A stretch of 64,000 nt of DNA from Sorangium cellulosum So ce56. GTDB lineage: Bacteria > Myxococcota_A > Polyangia > Polyangiales > Polyangiaceae. The position numbers were made by a program, and so were the translations under genes. Of this stretch, positions 57,952 through 64,000 are shown piece by piece. The notes beneath the pieces were generated by a model. The model had not been told where the DNA came from. It ran no database searches and was given only the letters and a program-made list of their open reading frames with translations. The stretch is taken from positions 186,001-250,000 of the forward strand of contig NC_010162.1 in assembly GCF_000067165.1 (NCBI RefSeq), given 5' to 3'. Numbering within the stretch: the first letter of the stretch is position 1; each line of letters opens with the position of its first letter.

Positions 57952-59211
57952 TCACCGCGCGCCCTCGGCGCCGCAGCGGGAGAGCGCGTAACGCAAGGCG
58001 CTCTGGAGCACGCCGAAGGTCTTGAACCCGCCATCCGCCGCGCCGAGCTCCGTCATCGTCCGCGCGATCTCGGGCGAGATCCCGGAGACGAGGCAGCTGC
58101 TGCCGAGGAGGTTCGCCGCGCGCACCACGGCGAGGAGGTGCGCCACGGTCGCGGCGTCCACCGCGCTCACGCCGGTCAGGTCGAGGATGGCGAAGCGCGC
58201 GCTCGTCCGCACGATCTCGGTGAGCAGCCGCTCCATGATGTCATTCGCCCGCCCGGTCTCCACGGTCCCGATGATCGGCAGCACGAGGACCCCCTCCCAC
58301 GCCTGGATGATGGGCGTGGACATGGCGCGCATCGTCTCCTGCTGCTGCCGCATCAGCGCCTCGGCGCGCTCGCGCTCGGCGTTCTCCGCCGCGAGCAGGC
58401 GGTTCTTCTCCTCGAGCTCCTCCGCGTGGATCGCCCGGCGATGGAGCGCCTCCCTGAGCTCGGCCTCCAGCTGCTTGAAGGGCGTGATGTCCCTGATCGT
58501 GATCGCGACACCGTCGCTCAGCGGGATGACCTGATGCTGGAACCACACATCCTTGTGCACTGGACCCTCGCTCTGCTCCTCCTCGAGGAGCCGCTCGCCG
58601 GTCCGAGCGACGCGGGCGTACTTGTCCAGCTGCTGGCGCGCGGCGGGCGAGAGATCGCTGAGCCGCTTGCCGACGATCTCCTCGCGCGGCATCGATATCC
58701 CCGTGAGGGCCCTCTGGTTGGCGTCGGTGAGCACGAAATCCACGAGTGTCCCGGCCTCGTCGAACACGCTCCGGAGCACGAAGAAGGCGTCCAGGCTCCC
58801 TTCGACCGCCGCCCGGAACCGGGACTCGGCCTCGAGCAGCGACTCCTCCGCGCGCTTGCGATCCGTGATGTCACGCGCAACGAAATAGACGAGCTCCTCC
58901 TCCGGGTGAACCGACGAGTTCCACTCGATCCACCGGTAAGAGCCGTCGCGACACCGGTAGCGGTTCGTGAACGTCACGCTGCCGCTGCCGCCGAACACCT
59001 GCGCCGACTCGGCCAGCGTGCGCTCTCGATCGTCCGGGTGCACGAAGTCGATGAATGGAGTCGACAAGAGCTCTTCGCGCGAGAACCCGAGCGTGCGCTC
59101 CCAAGCCTGGCCAACCCGCTTGAAATGCCCGTCAAAACCGGCGGTGCCGATCAGATCCACGGACATCTCGAAGAAGCGGCCCAGCTCGTCCGTTTGCCAC
59201 GCTTGGTTCAT
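57952..59211 (-). CDS. PAS-PAS-STAS sensor (RsbR-like)
   Basis: A 419-residue cytosolic protein. PAS 1 spans about 12-125 (FFEMSVDLIGTAGFDGHFKR, YRCRDGSYRWIEWNSSVHPE), PAS 2 about 130-245 (DAFFVLRSVFDEAGTLVDFV), a coiled coil about 245-300 (ELEEKNRLLAAENAERERAE) and a STAS domain from about 305 (VLVLPIIGTVETGRANDIME, RFAILDLTGVSAVDAATVAH). The linker and STAS resemble RsbR-type stressosome proteins, in which Ser/Thr of STAS are phosphorylated. No RsbS, RsbT or sigma-B-type genes are adjacent. The signal sensed is unknown. Confidence 0.9.
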   Translation of the reverse strand: MNQAWQTDELGRFFEMSVDLIGTAGFDGHFKRVGQAWERTLGFSREELLSTPFIDFVHPDDRERTLAESAQVFGGSGSVTFTNRYRCRDGSYRWIEWNSSVHPEEELVYFVARDITDRKRAEESLLEAESRFRAAVEGSLDAFFVLRSVFDEAGTLVDFVLTDANQRALTGISMPREEIVGKRLSDLSPAARQQLDKYARVARTGERLLEEEQSEGPVHKDVWFQHQVIPLSDGVAITIRDITPFKQLEAELREALHRRAIHAEELEEKNRLLAAENAERERAEALMRQQQETMRAMSTPIIQAWEGVLVLPIIGTVETGRANDIMERLLTEIVRTSARFAILDLTGVSAVDAATVAHLLAVVRAANLLGSSCLVSGISPEIARTMTELGAADGGFKTFGVLQSALRYALSRCGAEGAR

Positions 59212-59369
59212 GGTATATTCCACCGCTATCAGATCCGGCGTCCACGATCGAGCCTCTGGCGCGACGCGAGGCCCAGCGCAGCGGCCGCGCCTGCCAGCGG
59301 TCGGGGGGCGCGCTGGACGACCGCGCTCCCGGTCAGTCTCACTCGACGCCTGAAGGAGAGAGCCCCTCG

Positions 59370-59468
59370 ATGAAGCCCATTGCCATGCTGGTTTCCCTGG
59401 GCTTCACGGCGCTCGAGATACCGCGCTCGCCCGACGCGGCCGGTCAGCTCGTGCGGAAGGCGCGGTAG
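59370..59468 (+). CDS. Possible 32-residue peptide or gene remnant
   Basis: GAAGGAGAG stands nine bases before an ATG that opens a 32-residue frame (MKPIAMLVSLGFTALEIPRS) ended by TAG at 59466. The beginning looks like a signal peptide start, but the frame then overlaps the 3' end of the opposite GST gene by 25 bases. It may be a decayed secreted-protein gene or a small peptide. Evidence is only the ribosome site. Confidence 0.3.
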   Translation: MKPIAMLVSLGFTALEIPRSPDAAGQLVRKAR

Positions 59469-60199
59469 AGCTCGTCGCGCCACGCGATCAGGTCGTCGTA
59501 GCGATCGCGCAGGTCGGGGTCGGAGAAGCACCGGCGGCTGGCGGCGCCGAGCTTCAGCTGGGCGGGCGGCGCGACGTTCACGAGGACCTGGCTCATCGCG
59601 ATATCGGCGAACGTGAAGCGTCCGAGGAGCGTCCGCGGCGCGTCTCCGGGCGGCGCCGCACGCGCGAGGGTCTCGCGGATCTCCTCCAGCACGGCGACCT
59701 GCGTTTGCCGGTGCGCCTCGCCGTCGGCCTTGTCGCCTTCGTACTTGCGGAGGGTGCGGGCGACCCCCAGCGCTCCCAGCCGCGAGGCGAGGGGCGCGAG
59801 CGCGCGGCGGATCGGCCTCGGCGCCATCTCGGCGAGCGCCTCGTCGTCGGCCAGCATGCGCCTCAGCGCGCGGGCGCGCCCGGCGGCGAGGCCGCGCTCC
59901 GATAGATCGATGAGCCGCGCGATGTCGGCCTCGTGCTCGACAGGGAACAGGGTCGGTCCCGCGCCGCGCCCGTCTGCCCAGCGCGCGATGTCGGCCGAGT
60001 CCCCGAGCACGCGCCCGTCGTCGGTGGTGAGCACAGGCACCGAGACACGGCCTGTGAGCCGGCGGAGCTTCACCCGGAGCGCCGGCTCACCGACGAGCGG
60101 CTGGTAGTGCCGGAAGGTGTAGGGGACGCGCCGGACGTCGAGGGCCCAGCGGGCCTTCTCGGTCCACGGCGAGAAAACGAGGCCAAGGAGCTCGGTCAT
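59444..60199 (-). CDS. Glutathione S-transferase family protein
   Basis: A 251-residue cytosolic protein. The thioredoxin-like N-terminal domain is LLGLVFSPWTEKARWALDVR (Ser/Pro site), VKLRRLTGRVSVPVLTTDDG and LGDSADIARWADG. The helical C-terminal domain continues from about residue 90 and ends with ADIAMSQVLVNVAPPAQLKL. The SPWTEKARW start fits the Tau/Zeta-like or Beta-like bacterial GSTs. Substrate unknown; it may detoxify electrophiles. Confidence 0.88.
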   Translation of the reverse strand: MTELLGLVFSPWTEKARWALDVRRVPYTFRHYQPLVGEPALRVKLRRLTGRVSVPVLTTDDGRVLGDSADIARWADGRGAGPTLFPVEHEADIARLIDLSERGLAAGRARALRRMLADDEALAEMAPRPIRRALAPLASRLGALGVARTLRKYEGDKADGEAHRQTQVAVLEEIRETLARAAPPGDAPRTLLGRFTFADIAMSQVLVNVAPPAQLKLGAASRRCFSDPDLRDRYDDLIAWRDELYRAFRTS

Positions 60200-60299
60200 G
60201 TCGCCGGCAGACTACCACACTGGGGCGCGCCTCCGGCCGAGCGCTCGCGGGCGGAGGGCGCGGCGCGCCGGTGGGCCCTCGGGCTCACCGCGGGCGATC

Positions 60300-63200
60300 T
60301 CACGGGCGGGCGTCGATCTCGTCGACCTTGTCGACCTCGTCGATTTCCACCCAGATCGACTCGGGATCGTCGAACCCCTTGAGCCGGAACGCGCCCGCTC
60401 GGCGGAAGTCCGCGCGCGATGGGTCGGGGAGCGCGGCGGCCGCGGAGCGCGAGAGCGTCACGCGGCCGGGGCGCGGCAGGCCGATCCCGGAGCTCGGCTC
60501 GTCCGCGCGATCCTCCTCGGTGACCGCCTCGATGCGGAAGAGCCGGTGGACCTCCGTGCCGATGACGTCGTGATCGCTCATGCGCACCCAGCCCCAGTGG
60601 ACGACGAGGCGCAGCTGGGCGGGGTCGTCGACGGCGCGGCGGAGCACGCGGGCCGCGTCGACGGCGCGGGCCACCGTGGGATAAACCGCGAGGTACCCAT
60701 CGCCGGTCCCCTTCAGCAGGCGCGGGTTCGTCGCCCCTCGGAGGGAGCCGCGGAGCCGGTGAAGGTGGTCGACGAAGCCGGTGTCGCCGATGCTGCGGAT
60801 CATGTGGGTCGACCGGACGATGTCGATGAGCAGCATCGCCACCTCCACCCGGTCGGTCGGCTCCGTCTCCTCCCGCCGCTCGCCGGCGAAGAGCTCGAGG
60901 AGCGTGAGGTGGAGATCGTCCCAGTGGATTCGCTCGAGGTGCGCGCTGAGGCGGGCGAAGGTGGGGGAGGCGGCGATCGCTCGCCGCGCGGCGTCAGGGC
61001 CCTCGCCGTCGGCGATCTCCGTCGCGAGGCGGTCGAGGAGGGAGAACACCGCCCCGCCGATCTCCTCGTCGGCGTCCGGGCGCCGGAAGAGCTCGCGCTG
61101 GACGTCGACCACGAGGTCCCAGTGGCGGGGCCAGGGCTCCCCGTGGCCGATGATCACGTGGCGGATCGCGTGGAACCGGCCGCCGCCGGGGAGCGGCTCG
61201 ATCAACGCGCGGAGGGAGGGGTGGAGCAGGTAATACCGCGAGCGCGGCAGCTCGTGGCGCGAGCCGACGACGGCGTCGTGCGGCTGGCGAAAGCGCTGGA
61301 CCTGGCGCTCGGTCCCCGGATCGGCGCCGAGCACCCCGAGGAGGCCGCACTCGAAGAGCTCGCGGAAAGGGTGGTAGACGTCGTCGGCGTCCCGGCCGTG
61401 GGCGTCGTAGAACGCGCGATCGACCTCATGAAACCTGCACCAGACCTCGACCACCTCGTCGTGGGTGAGGACGTCGCAGGGGAGGAGGCCGAGGAAGCGA
61501 GCCCGCTTGTCGCGGTGACAGAGCACCTCGAGGAAGACCCGCATCTCGTCGAAGATGTTGGCCACGAGGAGGCCGGCGCTGGTGCTCTGCACGATCTGCG
61601 TGAAGGTCCGCTCGTCGAGCGCCTTCCGGTTGCGCGAGATCTCGGAGGCGAGGATCACGAGGTCGCGCGGCCGCCCGAGGGTGTGGCGGTGGAGGAAGTC
61701 GAAGGTCGACTCGGCGCGGGCCGAGCGCCCCGCGCTCACCACGTCGAGGTGGATGAACTCGCGGAGCGGCAGCCGCTCGTAATAATACGTGAGCTTCTCG
61801 AGCAGCTCGAAGAGCTCGTGCTTGGCGTAGCGGAGCGTCGACGTCGCGCCGTAGAGGTTGGTCTTGATGTCGGACTCGTAGGCGGAGAACGCCTCCTCGC
61901 GGATGGTGGCGAAGATCTTGACGTGCCGGTTGGCGTTCATCAGATCCCACGCGGCCTCGATCATCCCCGCTTGCATGTGGATCCACGCGGCCCGCGGGAG
62001 CCGCCGGAGCGCCTGATCGAGCTTGTCGATGAAGATGAAGACGCCGCTGTGGAGCGAGCGGAGCCGCCGCTCGAGCGGGCGCTCCATCGCGTCGACGACC
62101 TGGTTGATCTGGCGAACGGTCAGCGAGAGCAGCTCCTTCAGCACCATCGTCGGCTCGACCGGCCGGCCCTCCAGGAGCCCGCGCAGGCTCCGGGGGAGCG
62201 GCGCCAGATCCGCCGGATCGCCGGCGCCGGCGGCGCCGGTGGCCGCCGACTGGTAGGAGACGATCGACATGCGGAAGCTGAAGCTCCAGAGCCGCTTGCA
62301 CTCGTGGAGGCCCGACATGAGGTCGCTCCGGGTCTGATCGACGGTGGGCAGATCGCCCATCAGATCGAGGTACGGCCGCCCCTCCGGGATGAACTGCACG
62401 GCGGCGTGGCGGCGCTCGCGGCCGGTCGCCGCCAGGTAGATCTCGCTGAGGACCGAGCGCTTGTACGTGAGGAGGAGGGTCTTGCCGAGCCCCTTGCTCC
62501 CCGAGACAAAGTGCTTGTTGGCGCTGTCGAGGAACTCCCGGACCACGGCGTTCTTGAAGGTCAGGTCCTTGAGGGCGCCGATATCGATCTGGTTGGCGTC
62601 CGAGGCCCAGCTCTGGTTCGTGGGGGGCTCGGGCGGCGAGGGCCGGGGCAGGGGCAGGGGCGGCTCCGGCGGGCGCCCGGCGAGCGCCCGGAGGGCCTCG
62701 ATGAGCTCGCGGGCGGAGGTGAACCGGCGGTCGATTTCGCGGTGGGTCGCCCGGGCGAACCAGGCGTCAAAGCCGCTCGGGACGTCCGCCAGGCGCGACG
62801 GCGGGGCCGGGACATCGAAGCAGATCTTGTGGACGAGCTCGAAGAGCGACTCGCCGCGGAAGGGCCGTTGCCCGGTCATGCACTCGTAGGCGATGACGCC
62901 GATCGACCAGAGGTCCGCGCGGAGGTCGACCCCGCGGGCGTCGGCGATCTGCTCCGGGCTCATGTAGCTCACCGTGCCCAGGGTGGCGCCGGCGTCCGTC
63001 TGCGGCGCTCCCTGGGGGTCGAGCCCGAGGTCACCGAGCTTGACGATCCCGAAGTCGAGGACCTTGCAGAGCGGGCCATCGTCGTCCTCGACGAGGAAGA
63101 CGTTGGCCGGCTTGATGTCGCGATGGATGATGTCCATGCGGTGGGCCTTGGCGATCGCGCTGCAGACATCGCCGAGGATCGCCTTCGTCTCTTCGTAGGA

Positions 63201-63602
63201 GAGCGGCCCGCGGGCGATCCGCTGGGCCAGGTCCTCGCCGCGAAGGAGCTCCATGGCGATGTAGGGCACCTGCGTGGCTGCATCGACGTTGAAGTCGAGG
63301 AGCTGCACGACGTTCTTGCTCCGCAGCCTCGCCGCTGTCTGCGCCTCGCGGAAGAAGCGGGCGCGCGCCCGCTCCGTGCCGACGATCGCCGGATCCATCA
63401 GCTTGAGCGCGACCGGCTCGCCGAGGCGAAGATCGGTTGCCCGGTAGACCCGGCCCATGCCTCCCTTCTTCAGGAGCTCGTCGAGCCGGAAGTGCTGGCC
63501 GACGACATCCCCCGGGCCAACGCTCCTGGTCCCGGTCGAGTCGCTCCCGCGAGCGGATGGCTTGGTGGCCTGGTGCGGACGGCGGGCACTCTCATCCGAC
63601 AT
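60300..63602 (-). CDS. Ser/Thr kinase - P-loop ATPase - class III cyclase fusion
   Basis: A 1100-residue cytosolic protein. (1) Kinase, residues 37-310: KGGMGRVYRAT, Lys 67 in VALKLMD, HRDIKPAN at 160-167, DFG at 183-185 and APE-like MSPEQ. (2) A Pro-rich linker, then a P-loop ATPase with Walker A GSKGLGKT (368-375) and Walker B VFIFIDKLD (521-529) and helical regions to about 915; no sensor domain is recognised. (3) A class III nucleotide cyclase-like domain from about 921, with metal Asp in VAMLLIDIVRST (927) and GTGDG (968). No membrane segment. Kinase, ATPase and cyclase together suggest a signal integrator; activity of the cyclase is not certain. Confidence 0.88.
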   Translation of the reverse strand: MSDESARRPHQATKPSARGSDSTGTRSVGPGDVVGQHFRLDELLKKGGMGRVYRATDLRLGEPVALKLMDPAIVGTERARARFFREAQTAARLRSKNVVQLLDFNVDAATQVPYIAMELLRGEDLAQRIARGPLSYEETKAILGDVCSAIAKAHRMDIIHRDIKPANVFLVEDDDGPLCKVLDFGIVKLGDLGLDPQGAPQTDAGATLGTVSYMSPEQIADARGVDLRADLWSIGVIAYECMTGQRPFRGESLFELVHKICFDVPAPPSRLADVPSGFDAWFARATHREIDRRFTSARELIEALRALAGRPPEPPLPLPRPSPPEPPTNQSWASDANQIDIGALKDLTFKNAVVREFLDSANKHFVSGSKGLGKTLLLTYKRSVLSEIYLAATGRERRHAAVQFIPEGRPYLDLMGDLPTVDQTRSDLMSGLHECKRLWSFSFRMSIVSYQSAATGAAGAGDPADLAPLPRSLRGLLEGRPVEPTMVLKELLSLTVRQINQVVDAMERPLERRLRSLHSGVFIFIDKLDQALRRLPRAAWIHMQAGMIEAAWDLMNANRHVKIFATIREEAFSAYESDIKTNLYGATSTLRYAKHELFELLEKLTYYYERLPLREFIHLDVVSAGRSARAESTFDFLHRHTLGRPRDLVILASEISRNRKALDERTFTQIVQSTSAGLLVANIFDEMRVFLEVLCHRDKRARFLGLLPCDVLTHDEVVEVWCRFHEVDRAFYDAHGRDADDVYHPFRELFECGLLGVLGADPGTERQVQRFRQPHDAVVGSRHELPRSRYYLLHPSLRALIEPLPGGGRFHAIRHVIIGHGEPWPRHWDLVVDVQRELFRRPDADEEIGGAVFSLLDRLATEIADGEGPDAARRAIAASPTFARLSAHLERIHWDDLHLTLLELFAGERREETEPTDRVEVAMLLIDIVRSTHMIRSIGDTGFVDHLHRLRGSLRGATNPRLLKGTGDGYLAVYPTVARAVDAARVLRRAVDDPAQLRLVVHWGWVRMSDHDVIGTEVHRLFRIEAVTEEDRADEPSSGIGLPRPGRVTLSRSAAAALPDPSRADFRRAGAFRLKGFDDPESIWVEIDEVDKVDEIDARP

Positions 63603-63881
63603 GTCGCCCAGCGTACCAGCCTTGGCGCCTCAGGAGAACCTGCGCGCCCGCGCCGTCCGTTTTTCCGCCGTTTACGCCGTCTGGGGCCCGGAGATCGGCA
63701 TACCCCGTGCAATCACAGCGCCTCATGCGCTCCGGTGAGCCCAGGCTCTGGTCTTGTGATCTCCGGCGAGCGGGGCGCGATGAGCAGTTCGAGCGCACAC
63801 CGCGCCGTGGGCCCGCGTCGGCGCCAGCTCGTCGAGCGGTCGTCGCGGGAGCAGGGTAGCCGCGAAGGGGGAGGTGCGTCC

Positions 63882-64000
63882 GTGCGAATCCATCATCTCA
63901 ACTGCATCTCGACCTGCCCGGTCGGCGGCGCGCTGATGGACGGGCGGACCCTGGGGCTCCGCGGGAGGTTGACGTGCCATTGCTTGCTCCTCGAGACGGA
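63882..64000 (+). CDS. Metallo-beta-lactamase-fold hydrolase, cut by right edge
   Basis: A GTG at 63882, with GGGGGAGG eight bases upstream, opens a frame that continues to the window end (39 codons). The start MRIHHLNCISTCPVGGALMD and GLRGRLTCHCLLLETD are characteristic of the N-terminus of a group of MBL-fold hydrolases, which begin IHHLNCGTMCP. The metal-binding HXHXDH motif would lie beyond the edge. It is divergent from the kinase fusion gene; the 279-base gap between shows nothing else. Confidence 0.75.
   Translation, partial: MRIHHLNCISTCPVGGALMDGRTLGLRGRLTCHCLLLET

Noticed and set aside
63603..63881. Possible small gene between the kinase fusion and the MBL-fold gene
   Set aside because: Frames on both strands are short, Arg-rich and lack ribosome sites; nothing beyond a shared promoter region is supported.

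Overview
The window is very GC-rich DNA from what looks like a large-genome myxobacterium of the Sorangium/Polyangium type. This is inferred from style, not from a marker gene. Coding sequence is biased to G/C at third positions. There are many lipoproteins with Ala/Gly/Ser-rich linkers, a myxobacterial-style Cys-rich motif (CGGACVD..DPEHCGACG), Pkn-type Ser/Thr kinases, a PAS-PAS-STAS protein and many one-component regulators. No rRNA, tRNA or CRISPR array was recognised. || Layout. 0-6.5 kb: a lipoprotein cut by the left edge, a quinone-oxidoreductase-like MDR enzyme, two large lipoproteins (one a repeat propeller), then three small genes, the first a YdeI-like protein. 6.6-9.8 kb: a tightly coupled four-gene set around a DUF692/MNIO iron oxidase, followed by a 32-bp tandem repeat. 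10-13 kb: a Uma2 protein and a lipoprotein with one CXXCH motif. 13.2-22.6 kb: an accessory island of lower and uneven GC, marked by 42-bp palindrome-bearing repeats at 13.4, 16.9 and 22.4-22.6 kb. It holds two IS1-family transposases (one intact, one frameshifted), two sigma-70-like genes, a coupled RNase H-fold/Ser-Thr kinase pair and several unknown small genes. 22.7-25.5 kb: one 961-residue protein that fuses four RNA-end-processing modules. 25.6-32.3 kb: secreted lipoproteins (thaumatin-like, lamin-tail), an M20 dipeptidase, an alpha/beta hydrolase and a hydrolase-like protein. 32.6-37.5 kb: a Tat-exported intradiol dioxygenase, an AraC regulator, YceI, a LigB-type dioxygenase and a divergent LysR regulator. 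37.7-42.0 kb: a four-gene overlapping operon for uptake and oxidation of an organosulfur compound (SsuA/C/B-like transporter plus an FMN monooxygenase), ending in a 33-bp repeat array. 42.6-53.3 kb: S41 protease, 1-Cys peroxiredoxin, several secreted proteins, a cupin, an esterase-like hydrolase, an IclR regulator coupled to a class IV aminotransferase, a LysR regulator and a di-heme c-type lipoprotein. 53.4-60.2 kb: a heterodimer-type ABC exporter, an Ohr/OsmC protein, a PAS-PAS-STAS protein and a glutathione S-transferase. 60.3-63.6 kb: a 1100-residue kinase / P-loop ATPase / class III nucleotide cyclase fusion. At the right edge a metallo-beta-lactamase-fold gene begins. || Working relations. 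The clearest pathway is the sulfonate-type operon. Peroxiredoxin, Ohr and GST suggest peroxide and electrophile defence but are not linked. The island and the RNA-repair fusion next to it are the most interesting part: the island's right-hand repeat array ends about 54 bp before the fusion gene, and the island carries a low-GC kinase pair that looks like a conflict or defence module.
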